Source: Enterobacter pseudoroggenkampii (GTDB lineage Bacteria > Pseudomonadota > Gammaproteobacteria > Enterobacterales > Enterobacteriaceae). Taken from it: 64,000 nucleotides of DNA. A program made the position numbers and the translations under genes. Shown here in pieces: positions 42,684-54,102 of this stretch. Position 1 is the first letter of the stretch. Every line of letters begins with the position of its first letter. The notes under the pieces were generated by a model, which was not told where the DNA came from, made no database searches, and saw only the letters and a program-made list of their open reading frames with translations. Where the stretch lies: NCBI RefSeq assembly GCF_026420145.1, contig NZ_JAPMLV010000001.1, positions 248,001-312,000 on the forward strand. Direction: 5' to 3'.

Positions 42684-43541
42684 TCAGGATTTTCCGGGCA
42701 CCACATAGGCGCCAGAGTCGATAAGATAGCGTTCAGCATTTTCGATTTTATTGACTGCATCCCGACCATGGCGCGCGACCAGCATCGCCAGTAAACACTC
42801 GGCGAGCCCCATACCAGACACCACGGAAGGAAAAAACGACGGGCTGTCGATGGAGAACAGCAGCGTGCAATCGGCAGCCTGGGCTAATGGCGAGACGGGA
42901 GAATCCGTAATGGCGACGATTGTCGCGCCTGCCTGCTGGGCTGCGCGCAGGACATCGAGCGACTCACGCGAATAGGGGGCAAAACTGGTGAGTAACAGGC
43001 AATCTTGTGCTGTTAATTCGCGGGTGAACACCTCGATATTGCTCGCCAGACCATCAATGAGTGATGCTTGCCGATTGAACAGTCGATAGACATAAAACAG
43101 CGACCAGGCGATAGGAAAGCTGGCCCGGAAGCCGCAAATATAGACATTCTCAGCCGCGTCCAGCAGCGATACAGCCTGCTCCATGGCCTGATGGTTTTCA
43201 TGCTGTGTGAAAGCCAAATTTACCTGATGCGCCTGAAACACCTCTTCATACAGCTGCGGCTGAGTGCCTTTGGCAATCAATTTCTCGGCTTTGGATACAT
43301 ATGTATCATTGCGCAGTCCGAGTTCATCAATGAATGCGTTCTTGAGTTCACCCCAGCCGTTGTAACCCAATCGTTGCGCTAACCGCAGCAGCGTGGCGGG
43401 TTTTACACCTGCTTCACTGGCGAAGGCACGCATCGATAGCACGACCAGCTGATTGGTATTCTGTAGAGAGAACTCGGCAGCACGCTGTAATTCTGCAGAC
43501 AACTCACTGAATGTACTGACAATATTTTCCCTTGGATTCAT
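42684..43541 (-). CDS. MurR/RpiR-family regulator
   Basis: This 285-residue protein has an N-terminal HTH_6 domain (about residues 1-80, with ASEAGVKPATLLRLAQRLGYNGW near residue 43-65) and a C-terminal SIS domain (about 120-255). The SIS domain usually senses a sugar phosphate or other metabolite, and here contains VYICGFRASFP and IVAITDSPVSPLAQAADCTLLF. The 127-nt gap to the aminotransferase gene on the same strand suggests that it regulates that operon. RpiR proteins near amino-acid degradation genes are known. The effector is unknown. Confidence 0.87.
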   Translation of the reverse strand: MNPRENIVSTFSELSAELQRAAEFSLQNTNQLVVLSMRAFASEAGVKPATLLRLAQRLGYNGWGELKNAFIDELGLRNDTYVSKAEKLIAKGTQPQLYEEVFQAHQVNLAFTQHENHQAMEQAVSLLDAAENVYICGFRASFPIAWSLFYVYRLFNRQASLIDGLASNIEVFTRELTAQDCLLLTSFAPYSRESLDVLRAAQQAGATIVAITDSPVSPLAQAADCTLLFSIDSPSFFPSVVSGMGLAECLLAMLVARHGRDAVNKIENAERYLIDSGAYVVPGKS

Positions 43542-43774
43542 AGCAAATAGTCCCGCTTTTTAAGGTTAGCGCTGCTGTTGTCAACTTACGTTCGATCTTC
43601 ACAGACCGAACGGGTTCGCGTTGTCTCAGAAACGGATGATGAAAACACAGAGTGAATAAGTCAACGGGGAGCTGAACAGGGGGGGGTATCAGACGCGCGA
43701 AACCAATCTGATGATCATTATGATAAAGGCCAAAGGTAAGACTGTTTTCTATGCAGCATAGCGCTGCTCCTCGC

Positions 43775-44365
43775 TCATTCCAGCCCTTCGATATTCGACT
43801 TAACCGCTTTCAGCGTCTTTCTTCGGATCCAGCCGCTCCCGGCCCGTATTGCCAGCCAGTAGGCTACCATTTTTAGGTGAGTACGTTTGTCCGGACAATA
43901 GACGAAGGTCTCCGTACAGAGTTCATGTTGACCCGGGGCCAGTTCCGTTACCTGGTAGCGGAGCAACAGTTTTGCGCTGCCCGGCGCGGCTGGAGACTGA
44001 AAAGCAATGGCATCCGGTGCGTTTTCCAGACCGAAATCAGTCCTCCAGAATTGGCCTTTTAAGCCGTAGCTGAGCTCAGAGGCTGAGCTTTTCAAAAGCG
44101 TAAAGCTGTGCAACCCAAAGTTGCTGATTGAGTTAGCCTGCTGATTGCGCAGAAATCTTTGCGGCAATTGCCGCAAAGACATCAGCCGACGAATCACGGC
44201 ATCTTGCCGGACGTCAAAGTTGGCAATCAACGGCAGAATATTTTCAGGATGCGCAGTAAGAATGACCGCTCGGTGTTTTTCATGAAACTGGAACTGGGGG
44301 AGAAAAGCAGGAACATCCCGCCACTGAGCAAGCGCTTTGCGGGTAACGAATCCGGGGTTCAGCAT
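43775..44365 (-). CDS. SRPBCC/START-like protein of unknown function
   Basis: This 196-residue protein has no membrane span. The middle shows the pattern of a lipid- or ligand-binding SRPBCC fold: FGLHSFTLLKSSASELSYGLKGQFWR (near residue 82-108), followed by AKLLLRYQVTELAPGQHELCTETFVYCPD. The fold is inferred from this pattern only and is not firm. It stands alone between the RpiR gene and a LysR gene, and codon use is ordinary. The exact function cannot be stated. Confidence 0.6.
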   Translation of the reverse strand: MLNPGFVTRKALAQWRDVPAFLPQFQFHEKHRAVILTAHPENILPLIANFDVRQDAVIRRLMSLRQLPQRFLRNQQANSISNFGLHSFTLLKSSASELSYGLKGQFWRTDFGLENAPDAIAFQSPAAPGSAKLLLRYQVTELAPGQHELCTETFVYCPDKRTHLKMVAYWLAIRAGSGWIRRKTLKAVKSNIEGLE

Positions 44366-44476
44366 TGTTCTTCCTTGTCATCCTTTGAGCACAGCCAGAG
44401 TAACAGATGGTTTGCGGCAGACAATTACCAGGAAAACGTAGTACCGAAGCGTGCATCAACAAAACAATTACGGCTT

Positions 44477-45361
44477 TTAGATCCCGTTTTCAGACATGAA
44501 ATCAATAAAGCAGCGAATTCTCGGGGAAAGGTGGCGTCTGGTTGCCCACAGCGCAGAAAATTGCCCTTGTCGTATACATGAACCCGATAAAACTTCTCTT
44601 AACTCTCCCTTTTCCAGTGCGTCACTCACGACAAAATCAGGAACGTAACTGATGCCCATTCCCGCAGTGCTCATGCGGATGATGGCTTCAATATTGTTGG
44701 CGGTTAAGACAGAAACCGGTGTGAAGTTACTTATCCCATCCGCACACTGCATCTCCCAGGGCTGTAATAACCCAGTTGAGGGAAAGCGGTAGAGAATGCA
44801 CTTATGGTTGTTTAAATCCTCCGGGGATGCCGGTGAACCATACTCCAGCAGATAAGCGGGGCTGGCGCAGAGAACAAAACGGAAGCTACCAAGCTTCTTC
44901 GATGTGAGCCTGGAGTCCGCAATTTCACCGCTGCGTATCGCCACATCGAACCCTTCATCAATGATGTTTACCAGCCGATCGCTGAAGTCCAGCTCCAGCT
45001 CTATAGCTGGGTAGCGGCGGGTGAAGGACGGTAGAAGGGATAACAGCAATCGATAGCCTGTTACCGGAAGAGAAACCCTGAGTTTGCCAGAAGGTTGAGC
45101 AATATGGCGGGTCAGTTCGGCCTCCGCGTCCTGCAACTGTTCCAGGATCTGCTGACAACGAACCAGTAATACCGCTCCTTCTGCCGTCAGGCTTACGCTC
45201 CGGGTGCTGCGATTGAAAAGCCTGACGCCCAGTTTTTGTTCAAGCCTGGCAACATTTTTGCCAACGGCTGACGCTGAAATGCCTAGCAATCTTGCTGCCT
45301 GAACAAAACTCAGCGTTTCCGCGGTCCTGACAAACGAGGTGAGTGACGTCAAACTATCCAT
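44477..45361 (-). CDS. LysR-family regulator divergent from an MFS exporter
   Basis: This 294-residue LysR protein has the helix-turn-helix near residues 20-40 (ARLLGISASAVGKNVARLEQKL). Its co-inducer domain has LRVSLPVTGYRLLLSLLPSF near residue 94. The start at 45361 gives MDSLTSLTSFVRTAETLS, a typical N-terminus. It diverges from the MFS gene with ~106 nt between. By common LysR practice it probably controls that exporter. The effector is unknown. Confidence 0.88.
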   Translation of the reverse strand: MDSLTSLTSFVRTAETLSFVQAARLLGISASAVGKNVARLEQKLGVRLFNRSTRSVSLTAEGAVLLVRCQQILEQLQDAEAELTRHIAQPSGKLRVSLPVTGYRLLLSLLPSFTRRYPAIELELDFSDRLVNIIDEGFDVAIRSGEIADSRLTSKKLGSFRFVLCASPAYLLEYGSPASPEDLNNHKCILYRFPSTGLLQPWEMQCADGISNFTPVSVLTANNIEAIIRMSTAGMGISYVPDFVVSDALEKGELREVLSGSCIRQGQFSALWATRRHLSPRIRCFIDFMSENGI

Positions 45362-45467
45362 TGATTATAAACTTTATCTCTATTCAGTTGGTATTTTCAG
45401 TCTATTTATCTTGCTAATTGTCCGCAATAACATGGTTCACGTATTTCTCGCGAACCAGGATAACCCG

Positions 45468-47021
45468 ATGCGCTCTTTCATAACTTCATTTCTCCGGCTT
45501 GCAGGAAGCCCCGCCGCCGCCTCAATTTTCGTGGCGGCCATACTGCTGCCGGTCAGTTTTACCGGTGGAGTGGTGACCACCCCTGCAATCAGCCATGAAC
45601 TTGGCGGTTCCGCTGCGGCACTCTCATGGTTGACGAATGGATTCATGCTGACCTTCGGTAGCTTTCTCCTGTCAGCAGGCATAATGGCAGATGCAGCAGG
45701 CAGAAAACGGGTATTCATCCTGGGATTATTGATCTTTGGCCTCAGCAGTTCGCTCATATTCTTGGCCAATAATCTCTTTTTAATCAGCGTGCTCAGGTCA
45801 CTACAGGGTATCGCAGCAGCGATGACTTTAGCGGGCGGGAGTGCTGTGCTCGCTCAGCTCTATGAGGGCGTTGCCCGAACCCGGGCATTCAGTATCCTGG
45901 GGACGATGTTTGGCACAGGATTAGCCTTCGGCCCTCTGGTTATTGGGTTTATCACTGATGTTCTGGGCTGGCGGTGGGTATATGCCTTGATGGCGCTGAT
46001 CTCCGGAACGGTCATGCTGGCGGGCTCGTTGTTTATTCCCATGTCGGAAAAAAGTGAAAATCGACAGGTGGATTACGCAGGCTTAGCGCTGTTTACCGCT
46101 GCGCTGGTTCTGTTTACCGCGGGGGTCATGCTGGTGCCTGTCTGGGGATTCTTATCCCTCTCCAACCTTGCTCTGTTTGCTACCGCTTTACTGCTTTTTA
46201 TCACGTTTATAGTGCGCTGCCTGAACGTCGAAAATCCTGTATTCGACTTATCTCTTGTGCGCGAGCCGCGTTTTGCCGGCGTCCTGTTGCTGCCGGTAGC
46301 AACCTGCTATTGCTATGTTGTACTGTTGATTATCCTCCCGCTGCATTTTATGGGCGGTGACGGCCTGAGCGAGACACAGAGTGCGTTTTATCTTATGGCA
46401 CTGACGGCTCCGATGCTGATCGTTCCCTCACTCGCCGCCTTAATGACCCGGTGGTTTAATCCCGGGGCTGTTTCTGCCGCAGGACTCATGTTATCCGCAG
46501 CCGGATTGCTTATTCTCGGCCTGGCTTTACAGAGCACCAGTAGCAACCTCTTAGTGTTTTCACTGGTTTTAACCGGTGCGGGCGCCGCGCTTCCATGGGG
46601 GCTGATGGATGGCCTGGCTATTTCCTCCGTGCCTGTCGAAAAATCCGGTATGGCAGCAGGCCTGTTTAATACTGTTCGCGTTGCGGGAGAGGGCATTGCG
46701 CTTGCTATGGTGTCAGCATTTTTAGTGGAAATGAACGCGCTCAATCTTAGAAAGAACCTCTCCGGTTATGCGTCAAAAAGTATTGATAGTGCCGCTTCAT
46801 GGCTGGGAAGTGGCAATATTGAACGGGCCGCCGCTCTTTTGCCGGAACTTTCTCATCCATTACTCAGGGAAAGTTATGATTCAGCCTATGTTTGGCTCTT
46901 TCGTCTCCTCGCCGTCATCACTGCGCTTTGCGCATTCCTGGTCTGGCGAATGTTAGGGCGGATAAGTCCCGTTTATACCTCCTTACCTTCAGCGGGGTCC
47001 CGGCCCCGACCCCCGTGTTAG
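45468..47021 (+). CDS. MFS transporter (DHA2/EmrB-like drug exporter)
   Basis: This 517-residue protein has about fourteen hydrophobic segments and the MFS loop motif GIMADAAGRKRVFILG near residue 75-90, plus the antiporter motif C region (GTGLAFGPLVIGFITD near residue 140-158). It is probably a proton-driven exporter of the DHA2 class. I chose ATG 45468 because AGGA lies 8 nt upstream and the sequence before it does not look like the family. The last ~20 residues (VYTSLPSAGSRPRPPC) are low complexity and may reflect a local frameshift or extended end. A divergent LysR gene is the likely regulator. Confidence 0.85.
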   Translation: MRSFITSFLRLAGSPAAASIFVAAILLPVSFTGGVVTTPAISHELGGSAAALSWLTNGFMLTFGSFLLSAGIMADAAGRKRVFILGLLIFGLSSSLIFLANNLFLISVLRSLQGIAAAMTLAGGSAVLAQLYEGVARTRAFSILGTMFGTGLAFGPLVIGFITDVLGWRWVYALMALISGTVMLAGSLFIPMSEKSENRQVDYAGLALFTAALVLFTAGVMLVPVWGFLSLSNLALFATALLLFITFIVRCLNVENPVFDLSLVREPRFAGVLLLPVATCYCYVVLLIILPLHFMGGDGLSETQSAFYLMALTAPMLIVPSLAALMTRWFNPGAVSAAGLMLSAAGLLILGLALQSTSSNLLVFSLVLTGAGAALPWGLMDGLAISSVPVEKSGMAAGLFNTVRVAGEGIALAMVSAFLVEMNALNLRKNLSGYASKSIDSAASWLGSGNIERAAALLPELSHPLLRESYDSAYVWLFRLLAVITALCAFLVWRMLGRISPVYTSLPSAGSRPRPPC

Positions 47022-47119
47022 CGCGCAAGGTCTTGCCGCGTTGCCAGCGACGACTTTCCAAACTGCACCCTATGCGTTTATGGTGTTGTTTCACCCTCAC
47101 AGGGCATCAGGTGTCATCT

Positions 47120-47938
47120 ATGACGAATGCAAAAGCCAACAAAGACTGGGTCAGACTGGCGCAACAACCCGGGAAAATAGAGCGCATTGAGGCGTATTTC
47201 AGCGGCCATGGCTATGAGCCGCATCGCCATGACACTTACGCCATAGGCCGGACCTTGTCCGGGGTGCAGAGTTTTCACTATCGGGGGAGTCAACAACATA
47301 GCCTTCCGGGCGGAACGATGGTCCTGCACCCGGACGAAGTGCATGATGGAGAAGCGGGAACAACAGAGGGATTCCAGTATCGAATGCTGTATATCGATCC
47401 GGCGTTAATTCAAAAAATCCTGGGCGGAAAGCCTTTGCCATTTATTCCCGGCGGGATTTCATCCGATCCCCGGCTTTTTGCCGCGACCGAACCGCTGTTA
47501 AAAGCGCCAGAAGAATCTGTCGATACGCTGGAAGAAGACGATGCGCTCTACGATCTCGCCCACGCGCTGGCCATCGTGGGAGGGCAACGTTTTCGCCGGA
47601 ACAAGGTGGATTATCAATCCGCAGAGCGCGCGCGCGAATATATACACACTGAATTCATTCAGAACATTACGCTGGATACCTTATCCACCGTCAGTGGCAG
47701 GGATCGCTGGAGCCTGAGCCGGGATTTTCGTGCGCTTTACGGAACGAGTCCCTATCGCTATGTGACCATGCGTCGTCTTGAATACTGTCGACGCCTAATT
47801 CAGGCAGGCTTGTCGCTTGCTGAGGCTGCCGCTGCCGCGGGGTTTTCCGATCAAAGTCATATGACACGGCAGTTTATAAAAACGTTAGGGATCTCTCCGG
47901 GACGCTGGCAAAAATTCATCCAAAACAGCCGTGCCTGA
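47120..47938 (+). CDS. AraC-family regulator
   Basis: This 272-residue protein has an N-terminal AraC-type cupin (about residues 20-110, with YEPHRHDTYAIGRTLSGVQSF and VLHPDEVHDGEAG), and a C-terminal pair of helix-turn-helices (about 170-265, with AAAAAGFSDQSHMTRQFIKTLGISPGRW). I chose ATG 47120 rather than the upstream frame start because the N-terminal sequence there belongs to the family. The next gene, a cupin protein, follows 75 nt later and is probably its partner or target. Confidence 0.87.
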   Translation: MTNAKANKDWVRLAQQPGKIERIEAYFSGHGYEPHRHDTYAIGRTLSGVQSFHYRGSQQHSLPGGTMVLHPDEVHDGEAGTTEGFQYRMLYIDPALIQKILGGKPLPFIPGGISSDPRLFAATEPLLKAPEESVDTLEEDDALYDLAHALAIVGGQRFRRNKVDYQSAERAREYIHTEFIQNITLDTLSTVSGRDRWSLSRDFRALYGTSPYRYVTMRRLEYCRRLIQAGLSLAEAAAAAGFSDQSHMTRQFIKTLGISPGRWQKFIQNSRA

Positions 47939-48013
47939 TTTGCACGATCGTTCAAGACCGGCACGCCGACCTTATTCTATCCTGGACGCTTCTCAACCAT
48001 AGGAAGTATCTCC

Positions 48014-48376
48014 ATGTATCAACCTGTTAATTTAGAAAATAAATTTTCTCTCTTCGACGCGCACTGGCAGCCGAAAGTCATCGCCCGGATGAACGACTAT
48101 CAGTTTAAAATCGTCAAAATATCGGGTGATTTTATATGGCACGCGCACCCTGAAACCGATGAGGCATTCATCGTGGTCGAGGGCGTGTTACGTATTGATT
48201 TTCGTGACGGACATGTGCTCGTCAATCAGGGGGAAATGTACGTAGTGCCAAAAGGCGTTGAACATAAAACGTCTGCTGAAACGACGGTAAAAATGATGAT
48301 GATAGAACCTTGCGGGGTCCTGAATACCGGACACGAGGGCGGGGATCGCACCGCAGAGAACGATGTCTGGATTTAA
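48014..48376 (+). CDS. Small cupin-domain protein
   Basis: This 120-residue protein is a single cupin. The double-stranded beta-helix includes DFIWHAHPETDEAFIVVEG (near residue 37-55), with the metal-binding histidines and glutamate, and MYVVPKGVEHKTSAE (near residue 75-90) with a third histidine. These three sets fit a metal-binding cupin of the small-molecule binding or isomerase type. It has AGGAAG 7 nt upstream. It lies after the AraC gene on the same strand and before REP repeats. The substrate is unknown. Confidence 0.87.
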   Translation: MYQPVNLENKFSLFDAHWQPKVIARMNDYQFKIVKISGDFIWHAHPETDEAFIVVEGVLRIDFRDGHVLVNQGEMYVVPKGVEHKTSAETTVKMMMIEPCGVLNTGHEGGDRTAENDVWI

Positions 48377-48392
48377 CGCCGGAGGCTGCCTT

Positions 48393-48480
48393 GCCGGGTG
48401 GCGGCTGCGCCTTACCCGGCCTACAAGAGAAAAAAGAAAAGCGACACGAACCGTAGGCCCGTGCAAGCGAAGCGCCGCCG
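48393..48480. repeat. REP/BIME-type repeat between cupin gene and budR
   Basis: GCCGGGT (48393-48399) pairs with ACCCGGC (48414-48420). A second palindromic unit follows (GGCCCGTGC...GCCGGGC near 48452-48480). It lies between convergent genes, as bacterial interspersed mosaic elements usually do. Related single copies are at 5040 and 53361. Confidence 0.7.
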
Positions 48481-48498
48481 GGCACAGCCGCACTGCCG

Positions 48499-49380
48499 TC
48501 ACCCCTCGCTCAGCATCGTCAAAAATCGCTTCACCGTCCGCGAACGTTCAAAACGCCGCCAGCAGAGCGCAATATCGGTATAAAGCTCCGGTGAACTCAG
48601 CGTGTGATAGGTGACATTCGGCGGTGAAATGGCCGCCATGGATTTGGGGACCAGCGCGAACCCGCCGCCAGCGGAGACCATGCTCAGGGAGGACGAAAGC
48701 TGCGACGACTGCAGCGCGTGCTGCACGTCAATCCCGGCCCGCTCGCAGCAGCCGTGAACCCGGTCATACAGGCCCGGCGCGACCTCCTGCGGGAACAACA
48801 CCACCGGCGTTTCCCGAAGCTGCTCTAACGCCAGCGAATCGCACGCCGCCAGAGGATGATCGCGATGCAGCGCCACCACCATCGGCTCCCGGTCGAGAAT
48901 TTTTAACTCGAATGCCTTGCTGCTCTCGCACGGCAGGCGCACGAAGGCGATATCCAGTTCACCCTCTGCCAGCATCGTCGTCAGCGACGACATATTGGCT
49001 TCCACCTGGTGAACCTGCACCGCCATGTTCTGCACCTGAAACTGGCGAATCAGGGTAAAAATTTTGGGATGAAAAGCGTCGGAGCTGGTGATGCCAATCG
49101 ACAGGTTGCCGTTCAGCCCGCGCGCGATGCCGCGGGCTTTCTCCAGCGCGGCATCGCTCAGCGCCAGGATCTTGCAGGCATCCTCATAGAAGGCTTCTCC
49201 CGCTTCGGTCAGCTCCACGCCCCGCGTCAGACGTCTGAACAACGGCGTGCCCACTTCCTCTTCGAGCCGTTTGATTTGCTGACTCAGAGGAGGCTGTGAA
49301 ATACCCAGCGCTTCGGCCGCCCTGGTGAAGTGTCGCTCGCGTGCAACCGCGACAAAATACCGCAGATAACGAAGTTCCAT
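48499..49380 (-). CDS. budR: BudR, LysR-type activator of the butanediol operon
   Basis: This 293-residue LysR protein opens with MELRYLRYFVAVARERHFTR, followed by the helix-turn-helix ISQPPLSQQIKRLEEEV near residues 27-43. Its sequence and its divergent position before budA match BudR (AlsR) of Klebsiella and Enterobacter. BudR activates budABC in response to acetate and low pH at the onset of stationary phase. The intergenic region to budA is 102 nt and should hold its binding site. No defect is visible. Confidence 0.92.
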   Translation of the reverse strand: MELRYLRYFVAVARERHFTRAAEALGISQPPLSQQIKRLEEEVGTPLFRRLTRGVELTEAGEAFYEDACKILALSDAALEKARGIARGLNGNLSIGITSSDAFHPKIFTLIRQFQVQNMAVQVHQVEANMSSLTTMLAEGELDIAFVRLPCESSKAFELKILDREPMVVALHRDHPLAACDSLALEQLRETPVVLFPQEVAPGLYDRVHGCCERAGIDVQHALQSSQLSSSLSMVSAGGGFALVPKSMAAISPPNVTYHTLSSPELYTDIALCWRRFERSRTVKRFLTMLSEG

Positions 49381-49482
49381 ATCTAAAACGTCTCAAACCA
49401 GCATGGTTTCTATATTGGAACTCTCTGCTGAATCGGGTCAACATTTATTTAACCTTTCTAAATAAAGTTGAAGAGGACGAGC

Positions 49483-50265
49483 ATGATGATGCATTCATCT
49501 GCCTGCGACTGTGAGGCCAGTTTGTGTGAGACCCTGCGCGGGTTCTCCGCCCAGCATCCTGACAGCGTGATCTATCAGACATCGCTAATGAGCGCCCTGT
49601 TAAGCGGCGTGTATGAAGGAGAGACCACCATCGCCGATCTGCTGGCACACGGTGATTTTGGTCTGGGTACCTTCAACGAGCTGGACGGCGAAATGATTGC
49701 CTTCAGCAGTCAGGTGTACCAGCTGCGCGCCGACGGCAGCGCCCGGGCCGCGAAGCCGGAGCAGAAAACGCCGTTCGCGGTCATGACCTGGTTCCAGCCG
49801 CAGTATCGCAAAACTTTCGATGCGCCGGTGAGCCGTCAGCAGATCCACGACGTCATCGACCAGCAGATCCCCTCCGATAACCTGTTCTGCGCGCTGCGCA
49901 TCGACGGCAACTTCCGTCACGCCCACACCCGCACCGTACCGCGCCAGAAGCCGCCGTACCGCGCGATGACCGACGTGCTGGACGACCAGCCGGTGTTCCG
50001 CTTCAACCAGCGCGAGGGCGTGCTGGTCGGGTTCCGCACGCCGCAGCATATGCAGGGCATCAACGTGGCGGGCTATCACGAGCATTTCATCACCGACGAC
50101 CGTCAGGGCGGGGGCCATCTGCTCGACTACCAGCTGGAGAGCGGTGTCCTCACCTTCGGTGAAATTCACAAGCTGATGATCGATCTGCCCGCCGACAGCG
50201 CCTTTTTACAGGCCAATCTTCACCCCAGCAATCTGGATGCGGCGATCCGTGCCGTCGAAAACTAA
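49483..50265 (+). CDS. budA: Alpha-acetolactate decarboxylase BudA
   Basis: This 260-residue enzyme matches Klebsiella BudA almost along its full length. It has the zinc-binding histidines in [11 protein letters not shown] (near residue 145-155) and in [20 protein letters not shown] (near 195-215). It decarboxylates 2-acetolactate to (R)-acetoin, which pulls carbon to neutral products and spares acid. There are three successive ATG codons (49483, 49486, 49489) after AGAGGA, so the start is uncertain by two residues. It is the first gene of the three-gene operon, and budB starts 13 nt after its stop. Confidence 0.95.
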   Translation: MMMHSSACDCEASLCETLRGFSAQHPDSVIYQTSLMSALLSGVYEGETTIADLLAHGDFGLGTFNELDGEMIAFSSQVYQLRADGSARAAKPEQKTPFAVMTWFQPQYRKTFDAPVSRQQIHDVIDQQIPSDNLFCALRIDGNFRHAHTRTVPRQKPPYRAMTDVLDDQPVFRFNQREGVLVGFRTPQHMQGINVAGYHEHFITDDRQGGGHLLDYQLESGVLTFGEIHKLMIDLPADSAFLQANLHPSNLDAAIRAVEN

Positions 50266-50278
50266 CAGGAGAACTACC

Positions 50279-52749
<2,471 letters not shown>

Positions 52750-52776
52750 ATTCTAATAAGCTCTGACATGAGTTTT

Positions 52777-52805
52777 CCCCTGCACCCGTGCAGGGGCTTT
52801 TTTTT
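52777..52805 (+). terminator. Rho-independent terminator after budC
   Basis: CCCCTGCAC (52777-52785) pairs with GTGCAGGGG (52788-52796) around a 2-nt loop, followed by eight T residues. It ends the bud operon 28 nt after the budC stop. Confidence 0.92.
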
Positions 52806-52880
52806 GTCTCCTCCGCCATTGTGCATTACACTGCGCGCTGCAAAACTTTAGTCATTACGATCTGACAGGCGGTAACAGCG

Positions 52881-53354
52881 ATGAACGGTACAATCACAAC
52901 GTGGTTTAAAGATAAAGGCTTTGGATTTATCAAAGATGAAAACGGCGATAACCGCTATTTTCATGTGATTAAGGTCGCGAACCCCGATCTGATTAAGAAA
53001 GATGCCGCGGTGACCTTCGAGCCGACCAACAACAACAAAGGCCTTTCCGCCTACGCGGTGAAGGTGATCCCCGAAAGCAAACATCTCTATATCGCAGGCG
53101 AGCGCGTGAAGCTCACCTCGATCAAATCCTTCGTGGTGTTCAACGAAGAAGAGCCCGCGGATACCAAAATCGACAAAGAAAATGCGGTGCTGTCGGTGGG
53201 GCTGCTGATGAACAGCATCAAGCCGAAATCTGATAAAAAGCCGGGCGAAATGCGCACGGTGAAGAAGCTGGCAATCACCACCTTCCAGAACACGACGCTG
53301 ATCTTCACCGAAGATGAGATCGACATTGATGCCACGGTAAAGCTGCTGAAGTGA
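52881..53354 (+). CDS. Cold-shock-domain protein with C-terminal extension
   Basis: This 157-residue protein begins with a cold-shock domain (about residues 1-65). KGFGFIKDE (near residue 12) gives the first RNA-binding motif, and NRYFHVIKV the second in altered form. The remaining ~90 residues are unusual for the family, being rich in Lys, Thr and Ile with two LTSIKSF/LAITTF strands. It is likely an RNA- or DNA-binding protein. It is a single gene between the bud terminator and a REP repeat. Its extra domain is not known to me. Confidence 0.82.
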   Translation: MNGTITTWFKDKGFGFIKDENGDNRYFHVIKVANPDLIKKDAAVTFEPTNNNKGLSAYAVKVIPESKHLYIAGERVKLTSIKSFVVFNEEEPADTKIDKENAVLSVGLLMNSIKPKSDKKPGEMRTVKKLAITTFQNTTLIFTEDEIDIDATVKLLK

Positions 53355-53360
53355 TTGTTT

Positions 53361-53388
53361 GCCGGGTGGCGGCGATGCCTTACCCGGC
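53361..53388. repeat. REP-type palindrome
   Basis: GCCGGGT (53361-53367) pairs with ACCCGGC (53382-53388). It lies between the convergent cold-shock gene and the ABC transporter gene and resembles the elements at 5040 and 48393. Confidence 0.7.
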
Positions 53389-53397
53389 CTGGAAAAC

Positions 53398-54102
53398 TTA
53401 ACCCATCCTGTGCTCGCCCCGTAACATCGCCTCACGGTCAAACACCTTCTGGATCTCCCCGTGCGACATAAACGCCGCCCGGTCGGACATATGGGCAATC
53501 ACGTCCGCATCGTGACTCACCAGCAGATAGGTCATCTCGTGCTCGGCCTTCAGGCGGTTGAGCAGGTTCAGGATCTCCGCCTGCACGGACATATCCAGCG
53601 CCGAGGTCGGCTCGTCCAGCAGCAGAAGCTGCGGGCGCAGCAGCAGCGCGCGGGCAATGGCAACGCGCTGGCGCTGGCCGCCGGAAAGCTGGTGCGGATA
53701 ACGTTTACCCGCGTCGGCAGAAAGCCCCACCTCGTGCAGCGCATTGGCCACCTTTTCCGCGATTTGTGTCTCGCCATGGATGCTTAACGGCTCCGACAGC
53801 GTGCGCGCAATGGTGTGGTTCGGGTGCAGCGACGCCCACGGATCCTGAAACACCATCTGCACGTTGCGGCGAAGCTCGCCTTCAAAACGTCGCCCTGGCG
53901 TTAACGCTTTTCCCAGCAGCGCAATACTGCCGCGCCACTCGCGCTGCAGCCCAGCCAGCACGCGCAGAATCGTCGATTTGCCGCAGCCGGATTCACCAAT
54001 CAGGCTGAAGGTTTCACCTTTCTCGATGACAAAGCTGGCGGCGGACACCGCCGTTTTCTCCCCGAAGCTCACCTGGAGATCCTTTACTTCAACGAGCGCC
54101 AT
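53398..54102 (-). CDS. Peptide/nickel-type ABC transporter ATP-binding protein (second ATPase)
   Basis: This 234-residue ATPase has Walker A IGESGCGKST (near residue 38), signature LSGGQRQRVAIA and Walker [13 protein letters not shown]. It is of the DppF/OppF type, the second of two paired ATPases. I chose ATG 54102, which follows AAGGAGG; a longer frame to 54240 is a shadow of the first ATPase gene. It is the last gene of a five-gene transporter operon and overlaps the gene before by 14 nt. It lacks the long C-terminal oligopeptide-type extension. Confidence 0.9.
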   Translation of the reverse strand: MALVEVKDLQVSFGEKTAVSAASFVIEKGETFSLIGESGCGKSTILRVLAGLQREWRGSIALLGKALTPGRRFEGELRRNVQMVFQDPWASLHPNHTIARTLSEPLSIHGETQIAEKVANALHEVGLSADAGKRYPHQLSGGQRQRVAIARALLLRPQLLLLDEPTSALDMSVQAEILNLLNRLKAEHEMTYLLVSHDADVIAHMSDRAAFMSHGEIQKVFDREAMLRGEHRMG

